Below, one piece after another: positions 1-8,813 of a stretch of DNA of 64,000 bases. This DNA is from Streptomyces sp. NBC_00223 (lineage in GTDB: Bacteria; Actinomycetota; Actinomycetes; Streptomycetales; Streptomycetaceae): positions 5,021,501-5,085,500 of the forward strand of contig NZ_CP108109.1 in NCBI RefSeq assembly GCF_036199905.1. The letters are read 5' to 3'. The notes beneath the pieces are model-generated. The model did not search any database and was not told the DNA's origin. It worked only from the letters and a program-made list of their open reading frames with translations. Position 1 is the first letter of the stretch. The number at the start of each line of letters is the position of its first letter. The position numbers and the translations under genes were made by a program.

Positions 1-303
1 TCGGAGAACCGCTGGGTCGCCCTGGCGGTGGCCGTCGCCGCCGCGGGCACCCTGGTGTGGGTGGTCGTGGACGCCTTCCGGTCGACCTGGATCGATCTGC
101 ACGGGGTGGCCCAGGGGTCCTCCCGGGCCACCGGCGAGAGCCTGTTCCGGCACTGGGTGCTGCCGTTCGAGGCGCTGTCGGTGCTGCTGCTGGCCGCGCT
201 GGTCGGCGCGATCGTGCTGTCCCGGCGCGACGGCACGACCGCCCAGGCCCAGGCTCAGGCCCAGCCCCCGGCCTCGGCCTCGGCCGACGGCAAGGAGAAC
301 TGA
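1..303 (+). CDS. nuoJ: NADH-quinone oxidoreductase subunit J, 3' part
   Basis: End of a membrane subunit of respiratory complex I (NDH-1), which couples NADH oxidation by quinone to proton export. The frame is open from base 1 with no start inside the window, so only the last 100 residues are visible. They contain the end of one hydrophobic segment (about residues 6-24 of the fragment), a second segment (about 52-74) and an Ala/Gln/Pro-rich cytoplasmic tail containing four Ala-Gln repeats. The TGA stop overlaps the nuoK start (TGATG), which shows translational coupling. Identity rests on the fragment and on its position directly before nuoK-L-M-N. Confidence 0.9.
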   Translation, partial: SENRWVALAVAVAAAGTLVWVVVDAFRSTWIDLHGVAQGSSRATGESLFRHWVLPFEALSVLLLAALVGAIVLSRRDGTTAQAQAQAQPPASASADGKEN

Positions 304-689
304 TGCACCTCGCCTATCCCGCCGTCCTCGCCGTCCTGCTCTTCTCCATCGGCGTCTACGGCGTGCTCGCCCGCCGCAACGCGATCCTGGTCCTGATGTC
401 CGTCGAGCTGATGCTCAACGCCGTCAACCTCAACCTGGTCGCCTTCGACATCTGGCTGCGCGACACCCTCCACGCCGGCCAGGCGCTCACCCTATTCACC
501 ATCACCATCGCCGCCGCGGAGATCGGGCTCGGCCTGGCGATCGTGCTGCTCGTCTACCGCAACCGCGGCAGCTCCGACATCGACCGCCTCACCGCCCTCG
601 CCGACCACGGGCAGCCCGAGGACCCCGGCCCCGGACCGGCCGGGCCCGCGGCGGCAGCGGACGACGAGAAGGCAGAGGCCGCCGCGTGA
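303..689 (+). CDS. nuoK: NADH-quinone oxidoreductase subunit K
   Basis: Small antiporter-like membrane subunit of complex I, 128 residues. Three transmembrane segments are visible (about 5-24, 29-49 and 61-84). The two membrane glutamates needed for proton transfer in this family appear as Glu35 (in SVELML) and Glu73 (in AAEIGL), matching E36 and E72 of the E. coli protein. It is about 28 residues longer than the E. coli form because of a hydrophilic Pro/Ala/Asp/Glu-rich C-terminal tail. Start chosen as the ATG overlapping the nuoJ stop; the end overlaps the nuoL GTG by 4 nt. Confidence 0.95.
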   Translation: MHLAYPAVLAVLLFSIGVYGVLARRNAILVLMSVELMLNAVNLNLVAFDIWLRDTLHAGQALTLFTITIAAAEIGLGLAIVLLVYRNRGSSDIDRLTALADHGQPEDPGPGPAGPAAAADDEKAEAAA

Positions 690-2674
690 CCCTGATCGCC
701 CTTGCCGCGCTCGTCCCCCTCCTGCCCTTCCTCGGCGCGGCCGCCGGACTCCTGCTCGGCCGGCGCGCGCCCGGCTTCGTACGGCCGCTGGCCGTCCTGC
801 CGACCGCCACGGCCTTCGTGCTCGCCGCGATCGTCGCCGCCCGGCAGGGCACCGGCACGCCGACCGACGCCGCCCACCGGCTGGCCACCACCGGTTCCGT
901 GCCGATCGACCTCGCCCTGCACCTGGACGGCTTCGCCGTCCTGATCGCCGTGCTGGTCGGCCTGGTCGCCACCTGTGTGCAGCTCTACTCCGTCTCCTAT
1001 CTGCGCGACGACCCGCGCTATCCGTCGTATGCCGCGCTGGTCTCGCTGTTCACCGCGGCGATGTTCCTGGTCGTCTACTCCGGCGACCTGATGGTGCTGC
1101 TGGTCGGCTGGGAGGTCATGGGCATCAGCTCGTACTTCCTGGTCGGGCACTACTGGGAGACCGAGACCGCGCGCGCGGCCTCGATCAAGGCGTTCCTGGT
1201 CACCAAGCTCGGTGACGTCCCCTTCCTGATCGGCGTGTTCGCGCTCGCCTCCGACGCGGGCACCTTCCGGATCAGCGGCATCGTCGGCGCCGCCGCGCAG
1301 GGGCGGCTCCACCACCCGACCGTGATCGCGCTGCTGCTGCTCGCCGGGGTCGCCGGCAAGTCCGCGCAGTTCCCGCTGCACACCTGGCTGCCCGACGCGA
1401 TGGCCGGTCCCACCCCGGTGTCCGCGCTGATCCACGCCGCGACCATGGTCGCGGCCGGCATCTACCTGGTGGCCAGGCTGCTGCCGGTGTTCACCGCGTC
1501 CGCCGCCGCGCTGGCCGTGCTCGCCGCGATGGCCGCCGTCACCATGGTCGGCTCGGGTCTGGCCGCCCTCGCGCAGGACGACATCAAACGGGTGCTCGCG
1601 TACTCCACGATCGGCCAACTCGGCTACATGGCGGGCGCCCTGGCCGTCGGCAACCGCGACGCCGCCGTCTTCCACCTCCTCTCGCACGGCGCCTTCAAGG
1701 CGCTGCTCTTCCTCGGCGCGGGCGTCGTCATCCACGCCGCCGGCACCAACTCGCTCACCGCCATGTCCCGTATGGGGTCGCTGAACAAGCGCGTCCCCGA
1801 CGCGATGTGGACGATGGGCATCGCCCTCGCCGCCCTCGCGGCCCTCCCTCCGCTGTCCGGCTTCTTCTCCAAGGAGTCCGTGCTGCGCGCCGCCGAGCAC
1901 GCCTCCGCCGGCGACACCGCCCATGTGCCGTCGGCGGTCGGCTGGACCGTACTCGTCGCGGGCCTGGTCGCCGCCGTGCTCACCGCCGGCTACGCCGCCC
2001 GGCTGTTCCTCCTGGCCTTCCGCGGCAGCGGCCCCGAGATCGCCGACCACGGCCGCCAGCCGGTCGTGATGACCACCGTGCTGTGGGTGCTGGCCGTCCC
2101 GACCATCGCCTTCGGCGGGCTCGCCTACCGCGAGCTGCCCGACTGGTTCGACCGCGGCTCGCTCGGCCCGACCCTCGTCACCTCCGTCCTCGGTACCGGT
2201 CTCGCCCTGGTCGGCGTGCTGATCACCTACGGCGCCTGGAAGGCGACCGCCGCCATCCGCCACGCCCGGCCGATCGGTGCCGTCGTCTCCACCGACCCCG
2301 ACGCGGAACCCGCCCTCATCGAGGCCGAGGCCCTGGCCACCCACGAGGAGATCTACGGCAGCGTCGCCGGCTCCGACGACCTGGGCGACCCCGGCCGGCT
2401 GCTGCTCGGCCCGCTGCACCGGCACGCCGCCCGCGGCTTCCACCTCGACGCCGTCTACGGCACGCTCTTCGTCCGGCCGGTGCTCGCTGCCGCCGACCTC
2501 GTGCGCTTCCTGGACCGCGAGGTCATCGAGACCTATGTCCGGGGCGCCGCGGGCACGCCGAAGCTGCTCGGCAAGGCCGTCCGCAAGGCCCAGACCGGAA
2601 ACGTCCAGACCTACCTCAGCGCGCTGCTGGCCGGTGCGGTCGTCCTCGCCGTCCTTGTCGCCGTCGGAGCGTGA
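686..2674 (+). CDS. nuoL: NADH-quinone oxidoreductase subunit L
   Basis: Largest antiporter-like proton-pumping subunit of complex I, 662 residues and many transmembrane helices. Glu143 in GWEVMG matches the conserved E144 of E. coli NuoL, and the lysine/histidine-containing segments GKSAQFPLHTWLPDAM and HAATMVAAG typical of the family are present. The C-terminal part (about 520-662) holds the amphipathic lateral helix region and a final membrane segment. Start is a GTG whose GTGA overlaps the nuoK stop. Six bases separate it from nuoM, so it belongs to the same operon. Confidence 0.96.
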   Translation: MTLIALAALVPLLPFLGAAAGLLLGRRAPGFVRPLAVLPTATAFVLAAIVAARQGTGTPTDAAHRLATTGSVPIDLALHLDGFAVLIAVLVGLVATCVQLYSVSYLRDDPRYPSYAALVSLFTAAMFLVVYSGDLMVLLVGWEVMGISSYFLVGHYWETETARAASIKAFLVTKLGDVPFLIGVFALASDAGTFRISGIVGAAAQGRLHHPTVIALLLLAGVAGKSAQFPLHTWLPDAMAGPTPVSALIHAATMVAAGIYLVARLLPVFTASAAALAVLAAMAAVTMVGSGLAALAQDDIKRVLAYSTIGQLGYMAGALAVGNRDAAVFHLLSHGAFKALLFLGAGVVIHAAGTNSLTAMSRMGSLNKRVPDAMWTMGIALAALAALPPLSGFFSKESVLRAAEHASAGDTAHVPSAVGWTVLVAGLVAAVLTAGYAARLFLLAFRGSGPEIADHGRQPVVMTTVLWVLAVPTIAFGGLAYRELPDWFDRGSLGPTLVTSVLGTGLALVGVLITYGAWKATAAIRHARPIGAVVSTDPDAEPALIEAEALATHEEIYGSVAGSDDLGDPGRLLLGPLHRHAARGFHLDAVYGTLFVRPVLAAADLVRFLDREVIETYVRGAAGTPKLLGKAVRKAQTGNVQTYLSALLAGAVVLAVLVAVGA

Positions 2675-2680
2675 GATCCA

Positions 2681-4315
2681 GTGAACGACACCGCACTCCA
2701 GTACGTCCTCGCGGCGATCGTGGTGCTGCCGCTGCTCGGCGCGGTCGGCGCCCTGCTGCCGCCCCCGCCCGGTCTGCGCGGCCGTGACCCCGGCCAGGCG
2801 GTGCTGCGGCACGGCGTCACCGTCACCGGCGCCGTACTCGTCCTCTCGATCGTGCTCGCGGCCGGCTTCGACCACGACCACCCCGGGAAGATGCAGGCCG
2901 GCACCGACCTCGACTGGATTCCCGCACTCCGTGTCCATCTCCACCTCGGTGTCGACGGCATCTCGCTCCCCCTTCTCGTCCTGACCGCGCTGCTGACCTT
3001 CCTGTGCGCGCTCCACTCCTACTTCCGACCGCCGGCCGGCGGCAGCCCGAAGGCCTTCGTCGCCCTGCTGCTCCTGCTGGAGTCGGGCACGCTCGCCACC
3101 TTCGCCGTGCTCGACCTGATGCTGTTCTTCCTCGCCTTCGAGATGGTCCTCATCCCGATGTACTTCCTCATCGCCCGCTGGGGCGGGGGAGACCGCGAAC
3201 GCTCGGCCCTGCGCTTCATCCTCTACACCCTCCTCGGCTCCGTGATCATGCTGCTCGGCCTGCTTCTCATCGGCGTGAAAGCGGGCACATTCGACATGGT
3301 GGCACTCGCCACTGACAACGGGTCGTCGCTCAGTCACTCCACGCAGTTGATCGCGGTCCTCGCCATCGGTCTCGGCCTCGCCGTGAAGGCCCCGATGTGG
3401 CCGCTGCACAGCTGGCTCCCCGACGCCCACACCGCCGCCCCGACCGTCGGTTCCGTGCTGCTCGCGGGCGTGCTGCTGAAGATGGGCACGTACGGCCTGG
3501 TCCGGATCGTGCTGCCGATGGCGCCCGACGGCATGCGCACCTTCGCCCCCTACCTCGCCGCGTTCGCGGTCGTCGGCATCGTCTACGGCTCGCTGGCCTG
3601 CCTCTCGCTCGCGCGGCGGGGCAACGGCGGCGACCTCAAGCGGCTGATCGCGTACTCCTCCGTCGGCCACATGGGCTTCGTGCTGCTCGGCATCGCCTCG
3701 ATGAACCGCACGGGCGTCAACGGCGCGCTCTTCGCCAACATCGCCCACGGCCTCATCACCGGACTGCTCTTCTTCCTGATCGGCGCGGTCAAGGAGCGCT
3801 ACGGCACCACCGACCTCGACCGGCTCGCGGGCCGCACCGGGGCCGCGCTCTACGGCCGGGCGCCGCGGCTCGGCGGGCTGCTCGCCTTCGCGGCCGTCGC
3901 CTCGCTCGGACTGCCGGGTCTTGCCGGGTTCTGGGGCGAGATGCTGTCGATGTTCGGCGCCTTCAAGCCCGGCGCGGGCCTGAGCCGGCCCGCGTTCCTC
4001 ACCTTCACCGCCGTCGCCGCCTTCGGCACGCTGCTGACCGCCGCGTATCTGCTGACCGTGGTGCGGCGGGTGTGCATGGGCGACCGCGAGACCATCGGCG
4101 CCGCCGCGGACCCGACGGCCGACGCGTCCGGCCCGTCGGCCGGGGCGACCACCGGCGGTCCCGGTGAGCCGCGGCCGGTCTTCGCCGACGTCCTCGGCTT
4201 CGAGTTCGCCGCCTGGACGCCGCTCGCCGTCCTCACCGTCCTCGCCGGGCTGTGGCCCGCCGTCCTGCTCGGCCTCAGCGATCCGGCCGTACGCACCCTG
4301 CTCGGAGGCAACTGA
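2681..4315 (+). CDS. nuoM: NADH-quinone oxidoreductase subunit M
   Basis: Second antiporter-like subunit of complex I, 544 residues, polytopic membrane protein. Glu154 in FEMVLIPM is the conserved membrane glutamate, and the segments VKAPMWPLHSWLPDAH and AYSSVGHMG are the family signatures around the pumping lysines. A cytoplasmic Ala/Gly/Pro-rich stretch occurs near residues 480-505, between the last helices, and is longer than in E. coli. GTG start follows nuoL by 6 nt; the TGA overlaps the ATG of nuoN by one base. Confidence 0.96.
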   Translation: MNDTALQYVLAAIVVLPLLGAVGALLPPPPGLRGRDPGQAVLRHGVTVTGAVLVLSIVLAAGFDHDHPGKMQAGTDLDWIPALRVHLHLGVDGISLPLLVLTALLTFLCALHSYFRPPAGGSPKAFVALLLLLESGTLATFAVLDLMLFFLAFEMVLIPMYFLIARWGGGDRERSALRFILYTLLGSVIMLLGLLLIGVKAGTFDMVALATDNGSSLSHSTQLIAVLAIGLGLAVKAPMWPLHSWLPDAHTAAPTVGSVLLAGVLLKMGTYGLVRIVLPMAPDGMRTFAPYLAAFAVVGIVYGSLACLSLARRGNGGDLKRLIAYSSVGHMGFVLLGIASMNRTGVNGALFANIAHGLITGLLFFLIGAVKERYGTTDLDRLAGRTGAALYGRAPRLGGLLAFAAVASLGLPGLAGFWGEMLSMFGAFKPGAGLSRPAFLTFTAVAAFGTLLTAAYLLTVVRRVCMGDRETIGAAADPTADASGPSAGATTGGPGEPRPVFADVLGFEFAAWTPLAVLTVLAGLWPAVLLGLSDPAVRTLLGGN

Positions 4316-5874
4316 TGCCGTCCCTCGTGCAGTCCGTCGACTGGACGGCCCTGACCCCGGTGGTGATCCCCGCGGCCCTCGCGGTGGCCGTGCTGGTCGC
4401 CGATCTCTTCCTCGCCAAGGACCGCAAGGTCCTGCTCGGATGGCTCACCGTCGCCGGGTTCGTCGCCGCCGGACTCACCCTGATCCCGCTGCGGGACGGC
4501 CATCGCAGCACCTTCTGCCAGACTCCCGGCGCCGAATGCTCGTACGCCGCCGACCACTTCACCCTCGTCGTCCAGGTCCTCGTACTGGGCGGCGCGCTGC
4601 TCACCGCCCTGCTGTCCCTTGCCGCCGACGGCACCGACGACCCGCCGCCCGGTGAGTACTGGTTCCTGCTGCTCTCCTCGGCCGCGGGCGGCGCCCTGCT
4701 GCCCGCCTCCCGGGACCTGATCACCCTGATCGTGGCCCTGGAGGTCACCACGCTGCCCGCCTTCGCCCTGGTCGCCATGCGCAAGGGCGACCGGCTGGCG
4801 AGCGAGGCCGCGCTCAAGTTCTTCCTCTCCTCCGTGGCCGCCACCGCCGTCTCGCTGCTCGGCATCAGCTTCGTCTACGCGGCCACCGGCACCGTCCACC
4901 TGGACGCCGTCGCCGACGGCCTCACCCACGTGCCCGCGCAGCTCGACACCCTGGCGAAGGTCGGCGCCGCCCTCACCCTGGTCGGCTTCGCCTTCAAACT
5001 CGCCGTCGCGCCCTTCCACTTCTGGGTGCCCGACACCTACGCGGGCGCGCCGCTGCCCATCGCCGCCTATCTGTCGGTGGTCGGCAAGGCGGCCGGCTTC
5101 TCCGGGCTGATCCTGGTCACGGTGATCGCCTTCCGGCCGTACGACGACGTCTGGGGCCCGGCCCTGGGCGTACTGGCCGCGCTCACCATGACCGTCGGCA
5201 ACGTTGGCGCCCTGCGGCAGAGCCCCGGCGCCGAGCGCGGCGCCGTACGCCTGCTGGCCTGGTCCTCGATCGGTCAGGCGGGCTATCTGCTGGTGCCCAT
5301 GGCCGCCGCGTCCTCCGCGCACAGCCCGGCGCACGAGATCGGCACCACCGTGGCGTACGCGCTGATGTACGGCGTGGTGAACCTCGGGGCCTTCGCCGTC
5401 GCCGCGCTGGTCACCCGCGGCGCGCCCGCGGGCCGGCTGAACGACTACCGGGGCCTGTACGCGTCCCGGCCGGCCGCCGCCCTCGCGCTCGGCTTCTTCC
5501 TGCTGTGCCTGGCGGGGCTGCCGCCCGGCGTGATCGGCCTGTTCGCCAAGGTCGCCGTCTTCTCGTCGGCGGTCGGCGCCCAGCACGGCTGGCTCGCGGT
5601 GATCATGGCCGTCAACGTCGTGATCGCACTCGTGTACTACCTGCGGTGGACGGCGCTGCTCTTCGCCCGGCCGCAAGAGCCGGCGGGCGCGGTGACCGGC
5701 GGTCAGACCGTGCCGTCCGGGGGCGTCGTGCCGGCCGGCGGGGGCGCGGTCGTGTCAGCCGCCCGTACGCCCATCGGCCTGGTGGTGGCCATCGCGCTGA
5801 CCGCGGCCGCCGGGCTCGTGCTGTCCGGGGCGCCACAGATCGTGTTGCGGTACGCGCAGGGCACGCTGCTCTGA
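4315..5874 (+). CDS. nuoN: NADH-quinone oxidoreductase subunit N
   Basis: Third antiporter-like complex I subunit, 519 residues, and the last gene of the nuo operon as usual. Conserved pieces include EVTTLPAFALVA, KLAVAPFHFWVPDTY and AWSSIGQAGYL. An upstream in-frame start at 4252 would lie inside nuoM and add an Arg-rich non-family segment, so the ATG at 4315 overlapping the nuoM stop was preferred. A Gly/Ala/Pro-rich loop precedes the final helix. About 150 bases of non-coding DNA follow before htpX; they contain a GGGGGA/TCCCCC inverted repeat near 5985-6000. Confidence 0.95.
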   Translation: MPSLVQSVDWTALTPVVIPAALAVAVLVADLFLAKDRKVLLGWLTVAGFVAAGLTLIPLRDGHRSTFCQTPGAECSYAADHFTLVVQVLVLGGALLTALLSLAADGTDDPPPGEYWFLLLSSAAGGALLPASRDLITLIVALEVTTLPAFALVAMRKGDRLASEAALKFFLSSVAATAVSLLGISFVYAATGTVHLDAVADGLTHVPAQLDTLAKVGAALTLVGFAFKLAVAPFHFWVPDTYAGAPLPIAAYLSVVGKAAGFSGLILVTVIAFRPYDDVWGPALGVLAALTMTVGNVGALRQSPGAERGAVRLLAWSSIGQAGYLLVPMAAASSAHSPAHEIGTTVAYALMYGVVNLGAFAVAALVTRGAPAGRLNDYRGLYASRPAAALALGFFLLCLAGLPPGVIGLFAKVAVFSSAVGAQHGWLAVIMAVNVVIALVYYLRWTALLFARPQEPAGAVTGGQTVPSGGVVPAGGGAVVSAARTPIGLVVAIALTAAAGLVLSGAPQIVLRYAQGTLL

Positions 5875-6025
5875 TCCGGTGGTACGGGTGGGCCCGGCGA
5901 GGCATGTGCGGTGGTCGCGCTGTGTGCGCGCGAGGGAACCAGCGGCGCTCGGGTGGCGTTGACCAGAGCAGGAGGTTCTCCTGAAGGGGGAGGTTCCCCC
6001 CGCCGCACACCTAGGAGGGCACACC

Positions 6026-6886
6026 GTGCACCGCCGGCACAACGGGTTGAAGACCGCCGTACTCCTCGGTGGTCTGTCCGCGATCGTCCTGGTCATCGGC
6101 GGCTTCTTCTTCGGCCGGACCGGGCTCGTCGTGGCGCTCGTCCTCGTCCTGGGCGTGAACGCGTACGCGTACTGGAACAGCGACAAGCTCGCCCTGCGCG
6201 CGATGCGGGCCCGGCCGGTCAGCGAGTTCGAGGCACCCGCGCTCTACCGGATCGTGCGCGAGCTGTCGACGAGTGCCCGTCAGCCCATGCCCCGGCTCTA
6301 CATCTCGCCGACCGAGGCGCCCAACGCGTTCGCGACCGGCCGCAATCCGCGCAACGCGGCGGTCTGCTGCACCGAGGGCATCATGCGGATACTCGACGAG
6401 CGCGAGCTGCGCGGGGTCATCGGCCACGAGCTGAGCCACGTCTACAACCGGGACATCCTCATCTCGTCGGTGGCCGGCGCCCTCGCCTCGGCGATCGTCT
6501 TCATGGCCAACTTCGCCTGGCTGATCCCCTTCGGCCGCTCGGACGACGACGACGGCCCCGGCATCCTCGGCATCCTGCTGCTGATGATCCTCGGCCCGCT
6601 GGCCGCCTCGCTGATCCAGCTCGCCGTCTCCCGCTCGCGGGAGTACGAGGCGGACGCCTCGGGCGCCCGGCTCACCGGCGACCCGCTGGCGCTGGCCTCC
6701 GCGCTGCGCAAGCTCGACGTGGGGACCAAGCAGCGGCCGCTGGCGCCCGAACCGCGACTGGAGACCACCAGTCATATGATGATCGCCAACCCCTTCCGCC
6801 CCGGCGACGCGTCGAAGCTGTTCTCGACCCATCCTCCGATGGCCGAGCGCATCGCCCGTCTCGAAGAGATGGCAGGCCGCTCCTGA
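6026..6886 (+). CDS. htpX: HtpX-type membrane zinc metalloprotease (M48)
   Basis: Membrane-bound zinc endopeptidase that degrades damaged or misfolded membrane proteins. 286 residues. Two N-terminal transmembrane segments (about 10-45), the zinc motif GHELSH with His134, Glu135 and His138, two further membrane segments (about 150-200), and the third ligand Glu206 in SREYEAD. The GTG start at 6026 was chosen because a strong AGGAGGG lies at 6013-6019. Downstream yccF overlaps it by one base (TGATG), so the two are likely co-transcribed. HtpX directly after nuoN is the usual Streptomyces order. Confidence 0.93.
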   Translation: MHRRHNGLKTAVLLGGLSAIVLVIGGFFFGRTGLVVALVLVLGVNAYAYWNSDKLALRAMRARPVSEFEAPALYRIVRELSTSARQPMPRLYISPTEAPNAFATGRNPRNAAVCCTEGIMRILDERELRGVIGHELSHVYNRDILISSVAGALASAIVFMANFAWLIPFGRSDDDDGPGILGILLLMILGPLAASLIQLAVSRSREYEADASGARLTGDPLALASALRKLDVGTKQRPLAPEPRLETTSHMMIANPFRPGDASKLFSTHPPMAERIARLEEMAGRS

Positions 6887-7278
6887 TGAAGACCGTCCTG
6901 AACGTGATCTGGCTGGTGCTCTGCGGACTGTGGATGTGCCTGGGCTACTTCCTGGCCGGGCTCGTCCTGTGCATCACGATCATCGGCATCCCCTTCGGCA
7001 TAGCGGCCTTCCGGATCGGGATCTACGCCCTCTGGCCGTTCGGCTACACCGCGGTCGAGCGGCGCGACGCCGGGGCCGGCTCGCTCGTCGGCAATGTGCT
7101 GTGGCTGATCCTGGCCGGCTGGTGGCTGGCGCTCGGCCATATCTTCACCGGCCTGGCGCTGTGTCTCACGATCATCGGCATCCCGTTCGGCATCGCGAAC
7201 TTCAAGCTCATTCCGCTGTCGCTGATGCCGCTGGGCAAGGAGATCGTGCCGACCGACCAGCCGTTCGCCACGCGCTGA
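6886..7278 (+). CDS. YccF domain-containing inner membrane protein
   Basis: Small polytopic membrane protein of 130 residues built from two copies of the YccF repeat. Each copy is a tryptophan-rich helix followed by the near-identical stretch LCxTIIGIPFGIA (about residues 28-40 and 89-101). Function of YccF proteins is not established. The ATG overlaps the htpX stop by one base, so it is probably translated from the htpX transcript. The family assignment is confident because of the duplicated signature; the role is unknown. Confidence 0.88.
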   Translation: MKTVLNVIWLVLCGLWMCLGYFLAGLVLCITIIGIPFGIAAFRIGIYALWPFGYTAVERRDAGAGSLVGNVLWLILAGWWLALGHIFTGLALCLTIIGIPFGIANFKLIPLSLMPLGKEIVPTDQPFATR

Positions 7279-7357
7279 GGGCCCGCGCGCTCTGCGGGTC
7301 CACTCGGCCCCCTGATTCACTGTTCCCCCTGTCCCTCATGACGCCAAGGAGATGGGC

Positions 7358-7819
7358 ATGACCCTGCGGGTCGGCGACAAGGCACCGGACTTCACACTGC
7401 CCGACCAGACGGGGAAGCAGGTGACGCTCAGCGACCGGCTGGGCGAAAAGGTGGTCGTCCTCTACTTCTATCCCAAGGACAACACCCGCGGCTGCACGGC
7501 CGAGGCGTGCAGCTTCCGCGACAGCTACGAGAGCTTCACCGACGCCGGCGCCGAGGTGATCGGCGTCAGCTCGGACTCGGTCGAGTCGCACGAGAAGTTC
7601 GCCGGGCGGCACGAGCTGCCGTTCACCCTGCTGGCGGACCGGGACAGGGCGGTGCGCCGGCAGTACGGCGCCACCACGCTGGGCGTGGTCCCCGGCCGGA
7701 TCACCTTCGTGATCGACCAGGAGGGCGTCATCCGGCACGCGTTCTCCTCGATGACGAACATCGGCGCCCATGTCGACGACGCCCTGACGATCGTCAAGCA
7801 GCTCCAGCCCGCGTCCTGA
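7358..7819 (+). CDS. bcp: Thioredoxin-dependent peroxiredoxin (Bcp/PrxQ type)
   Basis: Thiol peroxidase that reduces hydrogen peroxide and organic hydroperoxides using thioredoxin. 153 residues with the thioredoxin-like AhpC/TSA fold. The peroxidatic Cys46 sits in GCTAEAC and Cys51, five residues later, is the resolving cysteine of the PrxQ arrangement. Start: an ATG at 7352 overlaps the AAGGAG (7346-7351) and cannot use it, while the ATG at 7358 lies 6 bases downstream of it and is preferred. Stands alone; yajQ is convergent downstream. Confidence 0.93.
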   Translation: MTLRVGDKAPDFTLPDQTGKQVTLSDRLGEKVVVLYFYPKDNTRGCTAEACSFRDSYESFTDAGAEVIGVSSDSVESHEKFAGRHELPFTLLADRDRAVRRQYGATTLGVVPGRITFVIDQEGVIRHAFSSMTNIGAHVDDALTIVKQLQPAS

Positions 7820-7880
7820 GGATCCCGCGGACCGGCCACCTGTGGGGCGGCGGTGATCGGCCGCCGCCCCGGGCCGTGCG

Positions 7881-8369
7881 TCAGCGGTAGTTGACGAACT
7901 GGAGGGCGAAGTCCAGGTCCTTGCCCTTCAGGAGGGCCTGGATGGCCTGGAGGTCGTCCCGGCTCTTCGAGCTGACCCGCAGTTCGTCGCCCTGCACCTG
8001 GGCCTTGACGCCCTTCGGACCCTCGTCACGGATGATCTTCGCGACCTTCTTGGCGTTCTCCTGCGAGATGCCTTCCTCGATCGTCGCGAAGATCTTGTAC
8101 TCCTTGCCGGAGAGCTGCGGCTCACCCGCGTCCAGCGACTTCAGCGAGATCCCCCGCTTGACCAGCTTGGTCTCGAAGACGTCCAGGATCGCCTTCACGC
8201 GCTCCTCGGAGTTCGCCTCCATCAGGATCTTCTCGCCCGACCACGAGATCGACGCCCCGACGTTCTTGAAGTCGTACCGCTGGGAGATCTCCTTGGCGGA
8301 CTGGTTGAGGGCGTTGTCGACCTCCTGCCGCTCGACCTTCGAGACGATGTCGAAACTGGAGTCGGCCAT
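7881..8369 (-). CDS. yajQ: YajQ family nucleotide-binding protein
   Basis: 162-residue cytoplasmic protein of the YajQ family, made of two ferredoxin-like domains; some members bind cyclic di-GMP or nucleotides. It begins MADSSFDIVSKV and ends FVNYR, both hallmarks. The open frame extends upstream to 8483, but that part is low-complexity Thr/Arg/Gly and is actually the leader. The ATG at 8369 has AAGGAG about 10 bases upstream. The leader (8385-8435) contains several CGGTT-spaced direct repeats of unknown meaning. Confidence 0.95.
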   Translation of the reverse strand: MADSSFDIVSKVERQEVDNALNQSAKEISQRYDFKNVGASISWSGEKILMEANSEERVKAILDVFETKLVKRGISLKSLDAGEPQLSGKEYKIFATIEEGISQENAKKVAKIIRDEGPKGVKAQVQGDELRVSSKSRDDLQAIQALLKGKDLDFALQFVNYR

Positions 8370-8605
8370 CTTCAGTGGGCTCCTTGGCTGTGTTCTGTCG
8401 GTTGTTCTGTCGGTTCTGCCGGTTCCATCGGTTCCGGACACCTGCGGCCCCACCGGGGACCGCCGCCGGTCCAGCCTAGTCACCCGACCCCGCCGAAGCC
8501 CTGATCAATCCGGTGGCGAACCACCCCCGCGTATCGGGTATCGTTTACGTCGTCGCCACGGACCACCGCGCGCACCACAGCGGAAAGTCCGGGGCGTCAG
8601 CTCAT

Positions 8606-8687
8606 GGCGGTATGCCCGAGTGGCCAATGGGAACGGACTGTAAATCCGTCGGCTATGCCTACCGTGGTTCGAATCCACGTGCCGCCA
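8606..8687 (+). tRNA. tRNA-Tyr (anticodon GTA)
   Basis: 82-nt class II tRNA. Acceptor stem GGCGGTA pairs with TGCCGCC (8680-8686) with one G-T wobble, discriminator A at 8687, and no encoded CCA. Anticodon GTA lies in the loop of GACTGTAAATCCGTC, followed by a long variable arm and TTCGAAT in the T loop. In S. coelicolor the equivalent gene is the chromosomal attachment site of the integrative plasmid SLP1; here the tRNA is followed directly by an aldo/keto reductase and no integrase is visible. Confidence 0.95.
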
Positions 8688-8813
8688 CATGAGAGAGGGT
8701 CCTCGATTCGCGACAGCGCGGAGCGGGGGCCCTCTTCGCTGTGCTCGCCTTCCGGGGCGGGTGCGGACGTCAGGGTCGGGCGGGTTGTCCGAACAGGGCT
8801 TCGAGGAGGACGT

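Noticed and set aside
554..3748. Open frame of 1064 codons on the minus strand opposite nuoK-M
   Set aside because: It is the antisense of nuo genes; composition is Gly/Glu/Asp/Arg/His low-complexity typical of reverse frames in high-GC DNA, and the forward genes have clear family motifs.
7352..7357. Upstream ATG of the peroxiredoxin
   Set aside because: It overlaps the Shine-Dalgarno itself; the next ATG at 7358 has correct spacing.
8385..8435. CGGTT-spaced repeats in the yajQ leader
   Set aside because: Short, imperfect and without partner structures; most likely slippage in low-complexity DNA.
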